Shown: positions 55,349 to 64,000 of the stretch, piece by piece
Numbering within the stretch: the first letter of the stretch is position 1
Layout: each line of letters opens with the position of its first letter
DNA from: Pholiota molesta
Taxonomy: Eukaryota > Basidiomycota > Agaricomycetes > Agaricales > Strophariaceae
Length of the DNA: 64,000 nucleotides
Direction of reading: 5' to 3'
Assembly: GCA_014925825.1 (NCBI GenBank)
Contig: JACGCK010000005.1
Span: forward strand, 310,001 to 374,000
Position numbers and translations under genes: made by a program
Notes under the pieces: generated by a model
Seen by the model: only the letters and a program-made list of their open reading frames with translations
The model's database searches: none
Told to the model about the DNA's origin: nothing

Positions 55349-55840
55349 ATGTTTGGCGCGTTCAGACCCACAAATGTAAACCTTGGAGGTCTTCTCTGGT
55401 CAGTCAACTTGTTCTCCGAACGGCCTCTCAAGTGCTAACGCATTCGCATTTACAGGAAGACACCATGGAAGTTGTCGATTACACGGAAAGCCAACGCACG
55501 GTCTAGGCTAAAGAAAGTTGACGCAGTCATTGAAGCCGTGAGAGCGAGTGGAGTAGAAACCGCTTCATTGGTGCGCTGTCCCCTTTCACTGTAGTCGCTG
55601 CTGTGCTGACTTTTTCCCCAACGTCGGTCGCAGGTCCGTGCTCTAGAGTTGCCCAAAGAACATGAAATGCACCCTAGGGACAAGTATACAGTCTTCAGCC
55701 CGCATGCTAGAGGATACAGAAAGGGTATTCACAAAGTTCCCAAATGGACTAGAGTACGCCTCGACTTTCATTTCCTCAAATTACTTGCTCATTGAAATCT
55801 GTGACAGCTTACACTGAGGACGAATCCGAAAGGTTTCTAA
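55349..55840 (+). CDS. MRPL31: Mitochondrial large-subunit ribosomal protein mL60 (Mrpl31)
   Basis: Exons 55349-55398, 55456-55570, 55634-55753 and 55808-55840 give about 105 residues: MFGAFRPTNVNLGGLLWKTP, WKLSITRKANARSRLKKVD, the middle LPKEHEMHPRDKYTVF, GYRKGIHKVPKWTR, and the end LTLRTNPKGF. This pattern (GGLLWK, R.RL..VD, HKVPK(W)T, NP.GF) is typical of the fungal-specific mL60. Very basic, with no separate presequence. All four splice junctions restore frame. No single long ORF covers the gene, because its exons are so short. Confidence 0.93.
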
Positions 55841-55904
55841 GACTCTGTTCCACAATCCTGCTATTGCTTGCAAACTGTATTCTACCTCGACATATATAAT
55901 TAAT

Positions 55905-57063
55905 TCAAAACAGGACGACCTGAATTTTCCCCTCCTTGATGCCTTCCAAGACCAGCTTGTTATTCAATACCGTCTTGAAGACTTCATCCCTCGTCTCTGG
56001 AATATCAAGCAAACTCCGCATCTTTGCGTCCTTATGCGTGATATCTAGGACGATATGGGACAGCGCCGAAATATTCAACGAATCTGTGCAGAATGCCCAG
56101 TTGAGTCGGGAGAGACATATAGAGGCGTATGTGCATACCTGTTTCGTTTAACAGTTTGCCTAACCTGCCAGGTGTCCCAACTGCGGTTCCTATTTTCGTG
56201 CGTTTGAGATACGTTACATGTTCTGCGAGCTTAAAGTGTTTGGCGAATAGCTTGGCGACATCTCCGCCTTTGTCCCTTTGGAGCTTCTTGTTCTTAAGCA
56301 CTCGAGTTATATCTGCCACTCTCAGAGCAGCCCCAGCAATGTATATCAGCGTCGGGGCTCCGTTTGACTTTGACTTTTGTGATAGCCGCGTATGAAGGCT
56401 AGGCAGAACTGGATACTTTCTGTAAATACTAGATCTTTTGACAGGGAATAAGACACAAACCTTTGGTGATAAAATCCACCAGCTGGTCCGGTGTCCGCGG
56501 TCCAGTCCATGCAGTCGTATCCACTATGGACGATTCTGTCTAAATGTTAACTTAAGCTCGACTTTTTATTCAGGCAATATTCATGCGCACCTGGTATTCG
56601 AAGGTCGTCCAATTCAATTGCAGAGAGTTTGGGAAAGCTCTTCGCTTGCATTGACGCGAGGTAAGCGGATAGGTCATGGGGTGGTTGGGCAGCTATTGAG
56701 CCCTCGACGGTTTCAACGGAAGCTATTAGTTTTCTTTTCTGGTATTGGTCGATGTTAGCTTCGATGGAGAGTCTCTGCCCTGCTCAATCGTCCGGTGCGC
56801 ACCTTCGCCTTCCTTTCCTTCTCCTTCTCTCTTCTTTTCCGTTTCTTCGCAATAAGAGCAGTATCAGGCTCGTTCGATACTGCTCCGTTTTGCCTATCCT
56901 CTTCTTCACCTTCGTCGTCGTCCTCCCTTTCATCGTCGTCTATAGTGTCGAGGAACACATCCTCATCGTCCAAATGGGCTATCGTCTCCGTTCCTTCGTC
57001 GCCTGACAAGGCGACTGTTTCGTCTAGCACGAAATCATCCTCGAGGTCGTCGCCACCTTGCAT
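55905..57063 (-). CDS. CMS1: Cms1 (CMSS1) ribosome-biogenesis protein
   Basis: Small-subunit processome-associated protein related to DEAD-box helicase folds but without helicase motifs. ATG 57063-57061 starts MQGGDDLEDDFVLDETVALS, an acidic N-terminus, followed by AKKRKRREKEKERKAK. Conserved blocks then follow: SAIELDDLRIP, PTLIYIAGAALRVADITRVL, KLFAKHFKLAEHVTYL, IGTAVGTPGRLGKLLNE and SHIVLDITHKDAKMRSL, ending GKIQVVLF with the stop at 55907-55905. GTPGRL is the helicase motif Ib-like remnant characteristic of the Cms1 family. About six introns. Shares a 107-base interval with the next gene's 5' end. Confidence 0.88.
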
Positions 57064-57170
57064 TATGATGATAAATAGTGTGTATGAGAAGATATGTAGG
57101 TGAGTGGTGAGATGCGACTTGCATCATTATGCAAGGGAAAAGAGAAAAAGTCACGTGTGAACTAATTTAG

Positions 57171-58734
57171 ATGTATTGCATTTGGTGGCCTCTCTGTTCT
57201 CCAAGCAGCCGACCTCCGCCGTCGGCCAATCCTTCCTCGAGGATGTCCTTGGTGGCCTCTAGAGCCTTCGCTCGATATCCGAGTTTCGAGTTCTTGTTTG
57301 GGACCCTGCAAAATCACTGGCTGGCTTGCATGCTGTTTATGACTGCAACGTGCCTTATACGCTCATATAGGAAACGTGTGGGACCGCTGCACAAAGGAAA
57401 GCAGCCTGTATCTCAAACCTCGCCGCAACACAATTCTTCTGGCTCCTTTGACTTCCTCACTCAGCTGTGGTCTCGCCAGCGTCCTATAAACCAGACTGTC
57501 GTCCCAAACTCCCCTGAACAAGTCCCTTTACCTCGTCGCACGAACAAGAGAAACATGCGGTATAAGAAATCGACGCGACAGTTCAAGACAAAGAAACAGA
57601 CTGTTGCAAAGGAGTCGCCCTATGTAACTCCTAAAACGACTCAGCCCTATGATGCGTTTCTCGTGTTGGACCTTGAAGGGACATGTGAACTGGGCACCGA
57701 CTTTAATTATCCTAATGAAATAATCGTGCGTTACATCATATACAAAGAAGATACCCATCTAAGGCTCATTATTCCTTGAGGAATTTCCCGTCCAACTGCT
57801 GCAATGGAAAGATCGGGCTGACGACGGAACAGCAAGCGCGCTAGAAGCAGTCGACGAATTTAGGACGTTTGTCAAACCAACATGGCGTCCAACTCTGTCT
57901 GAGTTCTGTACCCAGCTTACGGGCATCACTCAGGTAAGGTCACGCCCTTATCCTTTTGCTATTATTGTAGCATATGCACTCATCGCTTCCTTGGCACAGG
58001 GACAAGTGGACGCTGCTCCACGTTTCTCGGAAGCGCTGGTCATGTTGGAGGCTTTCCTCATCAAGAACGACTTAATCGATCCACATACAAGGAAACGCCT
58101 AAAGCGATTTTGCTGGTGCAGCGATGGCCCTTGGGATGTCCGAGATTTTTTCGTAAAACAGTGCTTTATATCTCAGGTCAGCCATGATACTGCGCAGCGG
58201 GTAGCATCGATCTTATAATAATAATATCCCTTAATCCAGGTTGAAATGCCAGAATGGATCCGAGGCGATATACTTGATGTTCGGTCCGTGGTCCAGCAAT
58301 GGAGGGCCTCCCAAACCGACGGGCCAAGCGTTCAAAATACACCGTATGCAAGTCACTTGTTTCGATATGCCCATGACTTGAAATCCAGCGATACTGATGT
58401 TCATAGTCACGCAGGCATTCCCTGTAATCAGAACACCGTTAAACATATCTGCGCAGTTAAAGGCACTGGATCTACCGGCATTCGAAGGTCGACAGCACAG
58501 TGGCATCGATGTCAGTGCGATTCTTCCCCATTTTTATTTTTTCCTCTTTACGACAGTGGAGTTAGAACTGACTCGGTTACTTCGTGAACACAGGATACCC
58601 GTAACATAGCCAGAATTGTTACCGAGCTGGCACGTCGGGGCATACGTCTCTTGCCGAATACAACGATATATCCAGGCCGGAGGTGGAGATGGATGGGAAA
58701 ACATGGCCAGATTTTGGAGGATGAACTCCTTTGA
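57171..58734 (+). CDS. ERI1-like DEDDh 3'-5' exoribonuclease
   Basis: ERI1-type exonucleases trim 3' ends of small RNAs, histone mRNA or 5.8S rRNA. ATG 57171 (MYCIWWPLCSPSS) is the first in frame; 57243 (MSLVASRAFARYP) is an equally possible start. A basic region precedes the nuclease fold: FLVLDLEGTCELG (Asp and Glu, about 57660), NEIIEFPVQLLQWKD across a splice, PTLSEFCTQLTGITQ, CWCSDGPWDVRDFF (second Asp, about 58110), LNISAQLKALDLPAFEGRQ and HSGIDDTRNIARIVTEL with the catalytic His and Asp. Ends ILEDELL at 58734. All five DEDDh residues are present. No SAP domain was seen, so it is closer to ERI1-like/ERI2-3 than to full ERI1. Five introns. Confidence 0.85.
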
Positions 58735-59215
58735 GAGTCCATGAGACTCTACATGTACCATTACTCTGGAGACATAGGCTGAAATGTCACTCCGCTCGCA
58801 GATAATATCGGCTCCGGCCTCATTATTGAAAGTTTTGACCCGTCAAGGTTGCAGCATATGATCCCTCCTGAAGTGATTATCGTATCGCTGAAGCTTACCC
58901 TGACATCATGAATACTAGCCCCTGTTGTTGACTACGTTAACCCAGACTGCACCCCAAATCATGCATGATTGTGGTAGTCGATGCTAATCATCGTGGCCTG
59001 CATCCCCTGGACTTTCTCAGGAACAATACCCGAGATAAATCTATTTAAATACGAAGACAATCGCACTTTCCCAGCCGGGGCAGCAAATATCGAGGGGATC
59101 AAAAGTATAAGCTGAATATATTCGGCACTGCGCGAGGCTATTGATACAGTGTGGCATCCAAAGTCAATGTAAGGTAAGGTAAATATTGCGGAGAAAAATC
59201 TATTGCCAAAATGTG
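58735..59215. other. Intergenic, convergent 3' ends
   Basis: 481 bases between the exonuclease and the membrane flavoprotein gene. No gene, repeat or RNA signal recognised. Confidence 0.45.
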
Positions 59216-61422
59216 CTATGTCTGATGATCCATCACACGACGATAAATATGCAAGTTTGTGGTATCCAGAAAAAGCTTATGCTCTTTCACTGAAGCTACT
59301 GTTAGGCGCAGTTTGTGTATACAGAAATAAGAAAGACGTACGAAATCCCACAGCGTTCCGAAGCATGGGATGCCTGCCTCTTTGCATCCTTCCATTATTT
59401 CAGAGTTTCCGATGTAATTTGATGTGATGAAAACGACTGTAACGTAATGTTTAGCTTGGCTGTTCTTCGATCAACCCTGAAAATCGAGATGATTTACCCT
59501 CAGCATCCCAGTACGCGTATGCCTCCTTCAGAATCTTCATCGAGTCTGGACGGCCTCCTCTGGCTTTGCTGTCCCATAGTAGGAGACGCTCGGGTCCGAT
59601 GTGCTTATGGATCAAACCACTGATAGTGGGTCCAAACGTCTTCTCTTGCTCAGAACCTTGAGAAGAAATGTCAGATTTAGGTTGACTGCGCAGCACACCC
59701 GGGCTCACCGATCCATATCAGATACCTATCCAGTAATCAGTTCTCGTTCCATAAATATAATAAATCCAAGGACTTACCAGTAAGGTGATTGGAGACATGT
59801 GGAAAGAGCAGCGCCAATACCGGTTCCTGTGCAGATGCGGATACCGCGTTTGTATAGCGTTGACGTATTGGATACACCAGCAAACTAGGAAGGGTCAATG
59901 GATTGATAAGGAAGATAACAAAGGAATATCTTACTTTGAGTTCACGCGTCCAGAGGGTTTTTGGTGGTTTCGAGACCAGGCTGCGGGTAAAGTCGCCCTG
60001 CACCCCTGCGATCATGTAGTGGTATTTGGCATGAGGGCTCTCACTGTAGGAAAATATCAGCAATCTGAGAATAAAACAAGGTGTTTTCACTCACGAAATG
60101 ATGCCGAAGGCATGGTATTCCATGATCGACGAACGGCTAATTCGTCCCAGGAGTCCTTGCTGCATTCCACGCTTGAAGCGAATGATAGCAACCTTTGCAG
60201 ACGGCTATTGGAGCGTTAGCTAAATTAGGTTCAGGAGATTGCGAGAGAAGTCCCGCTTACTAGTTCGATGTCTACCGGGACTTCTCGAACGAAGCACCAA
60301 GGAAGAGCGATGCTAAAAATAGCCTGTGAGCGCTCTTGGACGGTTTGGGTCTTCAGATCTTGGGGACTCACAATACTGTCATTCCCATAGTGAACCAGAA
60401 GTCCTGGTGATGAACGAGGGCGACACCATTAAGATCCCATGAGCGAGTGACTGGGTTGTAGGTGTCCCCGAGAATGACGAAGGTCCATGTGCAAACGAGA
60501 CCAAGCCAACCAACGAAACGATGATGGCGCTCGAAAACGCTGTGAAATGCGAGTTAGAGCAAATGGAAAAATAATCCGAAACGGTTACATACTTGTGATG
60601 GGTGTTCCTCACCCATGGGAATGCACTGAGGGCGCTGATCATGACGGCCAGATTGGTTACAACTCCCATAACGAGGACGGCATCGTGGGTTACATCCAAG
60701 TGGCGGAAGTTGTTGATGACCTTATACAGAAGCCAGATGACACCAGAGAGCGCACAGCCGCTATGAATACCACCCAAATGCTATAGAAAATTGAATGAGG
60801 TTTACTTCAAGCTGTTGACCACGATGACACTCACTTGAAGGACGGATGTGCAACCGAGGCGGAACCAAAGAGGAGGCCACTGAAAGCATATTCAACAACA
60901 TCTCTGCGCAGAAAAGAACGGAGACGTACCTTGGCAAAGAATGTATTTATGAAGAGATAGAGTAAACGACCAAAGACTTCATTCCGCATTAAGATAGCAA
61001 AGTTGAAGTTGGCAACGACGATTGCACCGCAGTATTTGGCGCCATAGGGCCAATGTCCTGACGCTGCCAAAGCCAGACCGATCATGTTGAACCCAAAGGT
61101 GAAGGTGAAGAATTTCCTGGCGACATACATTAGCCTCAGGGAGAATGACAACGACGACGACATACCTGTAGGTATTAAACCAAATCCTCCATAGAACCCA
61201 TTTGGAGACCTTTTTCTTCGGTTTCGGTGCGGGCTTCTTAGCCGCAACGACAACCTCCTTCGTTGTGGTCGTCACCGCTGAATCCTTCTCCTTAGAAGCG
61301 GGGAAGACATCTAAAGCAGTTTTGACGTCTTGGTTATAGACTAGTGTAGGAGGTAGTGTTTCGAGTGTCCCCTTCTCCGGATCCAGGGGCGTCTGGGGAG
61401 TACCTTTGAGTTGATCAGACAT
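59216..61422 (-). CDS. TmpA-like integral membrane flavoprotein
   Basis: ATG 61422-61420 gives MSDQLKGTPQTPLDPEKGTL, then a basic KPAPKPKKKVSKW stretch before the first membrane segment (FFTFTFGFNMIGLALAASG). Further membrane segments include GALSGVIWLLYKVINN-type helices near 60700, VLVMGVVTNLAVMISALSAF, and FVGWLGLVCTWTFVILGD with paired His residues as in ferric-reductase-like membrane proteins. The soluble C-terminal half shows SSIMEYHAFGIISEG, HYMIAGVQGDFTRSLV, RELKFAGVSNTSTLYKRG, CTGTGIGAALS and EKTFGPTISGLIHKHIGPER. It continues VFITSNYIGNSEIMEG and ends FGTLWDF. TmpA of Aspergillus nidulans regulates conidiation; the role here is inferred. The last exon runs past the usual WDF end to a stop at 59218-59216, or an unseen intron ends it differently. 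About ten introns. Confidence 0.78.
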
Positions 61423-62042
61423 CAGGGGGGGAGGATCGACGTTGTAGCGCTGCCAAGATACAGCTACAAGCAAGTCTTAAAGGGAGGGGCGCAGAATCGG
61501 GGTTACCGCCTGCGGAGGAGTTTATATATGCGGGCCCATAGGACAGATAATGGGTGTAAATCCCCATAGGAAGGATTTTCCAAAAATGAGATGTGGCACC
61601 GACTGCAGTCAGAAGTAAAGTCGCAGGAATTTGGTTGGTCTCCCGGTTCCTGCGACTCCGGGGTTCCGGCTTATCGGATCCATGCGAACGAGCAGACCGC
61701 ACCACAACTCGTGCCTCAAGGGAGTTAACGAAGTAATGGTAAACGGTACTGATGTGATAGCAGATCTCCAAGGCCGACGGAGCGAAACGTCAATTGCACT
61801 GGTAATGTGGGCGAAGTAATGGTTTCATGACAAACGTCTCACGGCCTTGAGAATAGTACGTTGCCTGCAGAGCAAATATTGGTGAATAGTAAAATTGTCG
61901 ATTTTCGGTAGTGGCGCACAATCAGATAGAGATCTGCCGCAGGCCAACCGCAGGCAAGGTCGTAAGGCCTAGATGGGCGCTGCGGTCAGCGCTAATACAT
62001 GTCAAGCGGATAGTTGAGCATTGCGAAACAGCACAGCAATAA
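61423..62042. promoter_or_regulatory. Upstream region of the TmpA-like gene
   Basis: 620 bases with no supported gene. It must contain the promoter of the flavoprotein gene and the 3' end of the small gene that follows. Confidence 0.4.
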
Positions 62043-62564
62043 TTACATCATCTCGAAAAGAGTGGTATGCTCAAGCTGAAAGTACCGAGTCCATAGGTCT
62101 GGAAATCGATAAAAATAAAACTTGAGAAGGACCCATGGATTCCAACTTGCTGACGATGATTATGAGTGGAACATGTCCTACAATAGTATAAAACACTCAC
62201 GGAGATAGCGCCAAAGTTTGCGCTTAGCTGTGCGATGAGTAAATATTAAAAGGCCACCTATGGCCACGAAGAGATGCCGTGAACCGACGGACAGGCGGCG
62301 TTGTACTATCAAGAGATGTGCCGAACGAGATCCCAACGATGGTAATTCTCGCAGCTCGATATCTGGAGCTATCAATGAGATAAGTCTTGGAGAAAGATAC
62401 AGGATTGCACCGCCTGAAACTGGACGTCAGTCGAGAGCGGCGACGTCCAAACGACAGCTTACACAGCCTGCTTCTATTTTGGGTGGTTGGCTATAGTTCG
62501 CTTCCCTCGTGTTCGAGTCGAGCCCGTTCTCAAGAGGCTGTCTTTTCCCATCGGAGGCGGCCAT
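62043..62564 (-). CDS. Small uncharacterised protein
   Basis: Model from ATG 62564-62562 (MAASDGKRQPLENGLDSNTR). One intron (donor GTGTAAGC, acceptor before GCGGTGC) leads to CGAILYLSPRLISLIAPDIE. A second removes about 100 bases around 62200 and joins KLWRYLH to LWTRYFQLEHTTLFEMM, stop 62045-62043. About 125 residues with one hydrophobic segment (HLFVAIGGLLIF). I recognise no family. The frame restored across two introns and a plausible start support a gene, but this rests on sequence inspection alone. Confidence 0.42.
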
Positions 62565-62698
62565 GATCAGCTTCCGCATGTCAAGAACGACCGCCAACCA
62601 CTATTAGCCTGAAAGAGTTATACATCCATAATTTACATAAGTGTACAGGAAACAACATGGTGAATGAAACGAAAAGAGGGGAAACGAGACGCAATAGT

Positions 62699-64000
62699 TT
62701 ATTCCGCTTCGGCGACGTCGCGCAATTCTTGGAGATGCCGCGAAACCTCTTGCTTGAACATCGCGATTTCCTGACTATTCTTCAAAATAGCCCGTACAGT
62801 ATCTTCCTTCAACCGGGAAACTTTCTCCACCTGCTCCTTATAGCTGTGGGTAAAACAGGTAATGAGATTTCCACGAACCGAATACGGTGTACAGAGTACC
62901 TACCTGAAATGCAGAGCCTGTAGTTGAGATTTAACACCTAGACCATTTGCTATCGCAGCGGTTCTCGCATGGGCTAGTTCTCGTTCTAGCCGTGATGCTT
63001 CGGCGCTCGACACCTGCGCTTCTTGCTGTGCGGCCTAGAGTAATTAAATTATAGGTTAGACATTTAGTTACGACCTGATGTGAAGAAAAACCATACATCT
63101 CGGAGATCATCAGCCTGTTCGTTGAGATTGGTCGCTTTTTTCTCCAATTCACCAAGTTCGTAATCGAGGTTTTTGCATTCAGTGGTGAACTGGTCAAGTT
63201 CGTTATTGACTTTAACCGATTCATTTTCGAGTGCACCTCGCTCTAGCCGCTTGGTCTCAGCGACACTACCAAGTGTAGGTTTGATAACCTTCTTGATATC
63301 CAGACCTACGAGTAGTTGTTGAGGATTGGACGACGCGGAATTCAACTCCAACGTGAGATCTACATCTTGCCATGGTTCCGGAGGATTGGGAAAAAGTTCC
63401 AAGGCCGAGAGCATATTAGTATAGGTGTCTAGAGCCTCTTCGACAGCAGCGGCGCGGTTGGTCACTTTGACTTCAAGTGACATGACCGTTTTGTGGGTCT
63501 CGGCGATCTTCTGTTTGAGGTCTTCCAGATTTCTGGTTAGCGTTTCCCGGTCTGTAGTCATTTTATTGACCTCTTCCGGTGTCAGGTTCTGCGATTTCAC
63601 GGTTTCCCCGAGCTTGTCCAATTCAGATTTGAGGTTCTCCAAGAGTTCTCCTACGCGATAAGATGAGAATGGACCCGGCAGATACGCCGAATTCTAGAGC
63701 GTACCGCCTTTGAATAGTTCAGCCTTTTCTATGGCTATTTGCTCGACAAGTCCGTCTCTTCTATCTTCATAACGTTTCAGGATTTTCTTTAGCTTTTCCC
63801 AATCCTTTTGGAGCTGTTCATTTCGTTGTTTCAGCTCCTCTACCATAGGCTATATACAAGTGATAAGTATGATATCAAGATGTGAGTGTTTCGAGAACTT
63901 ACTGCAGATGATTTCAATTTTTTGTACTCGGCCTTGGTGTTATTCAAATTCTCTGTTTGTTGATCTAATTCTGCTTGTACTCTCTCATTCCGTTTTTCTG
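62699..64000 (-). CDS. NDC80: Kinetochore protein Ndc80/Hec1, C-terminal part
   Basis: The coiled-coil subunit of the Ndc80 complex that links kinetochores to microtubules; it pairs with Nuf2 along the coil and with Spc24/25 at the C-terminus. The calponin-like N-terminal head is outside the window on the right. Visible: long heptad coiled coil with LTPEEVNKMTTDRETLTRNL (about 63540-63590, the family's MN.ER..L position). Then come VEEALDTYTNMLSALEL, VDLTLELN and LLVGLDIKKVIKPTLGSVAE, the conserved globular-like hinge, and AETKRLERGALENESVKVN. The last exon ends LQELRDVAEAE with the stop at 62701-62699. Four introns seen. 5' partial. Confidence 0.88.

Overview
The window is nuclear DNA from a filamentous basidiomycete, most likely an Agaricomycete mushroom. 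The genes are dense, sit on both strands, and are split by many GT-AG introns of about 50-65 nt. The conserved proteins are fungal or eukaryotic (HID1, OGG1, Tap42, Ypt6, MTHFR, CreC/WDR20, Ubc6, Mrp10, SF3A1, Mrpl31, Cms1, Ndc80), and the repeats are typical of Agaricomycetes: Helitron, DIRS/Ngaro-type tyrosine-recombinase retroelement and hAT-like MITE.

Layout. 1-5.7 kb: end of a sphingoid long-chain base kinase, then HID1. About 6.0-14.5 kb: a Helitron with a RepHel gene (damaged N-terminus, intact Rep core and helicase), an unrecognised second gene downstream of it, repeats shared by both sides and a 56-bp copied piece of its own helicase gene. 15-28.6 kb: housekeeping block (OGG1, TAP42, YPT6/Rab6, MTHFR, APC15, CreC/WDR20, branched-chain keto-acid dehydrogenase E1-beta with several frame breaks, an orphan membrane protein). 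29-34 kb: an orphan ORF, UBC6, a 682-bp hAT-like MITE and MRP10. 34.6-50.4 kb: a family of three tandem NYN-nuclease/LOTUS (OST-HTH) genes. The middle one is split by a complete 6-kb DIRS/Ngaro-like retroelement on the opposite strand. A single-pass membrane protein gene is partly duplicated with the family. 50.9-64 kb: an orphan ORF, SF3A1, MRPL31, CMS1, an ERI1-like exonuclease, a TmpA-like membrane flavoprotein, a small orphan and the C-terminal part of NDC80.

Most interesting points. (1) The retroelement has split direct repeats in the order A1-ORFs-B1-A2-spacer-B2. The 5-mer CGTCT lies at both genomic junctions and at the internal B1/A2 junction, which is the expected mark of a tyrosine-recombinase crossover. 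Both repeat pairs are identical, so the insertion looks recent. (2) The NYN nuclease half of two neighbouring paralogues is nearly identical, while their LOTUS halves are strongly diverged, suggesting gene conversion limited to one domain. (3) The Helitron seems to carry a second gene with no recognised relatives. (4) All seven reading-frame breaks in two different genes look like single-base losses, mostly in short homopolymers, so sequencing error must be considered before calling pseudogenes.

Gene models were assembled by eye from conserved peptides and splice sites. Exon borders given to the base are those where splicing restores the family sequence. Family assignments rest on recognised motifs, not on a database search.
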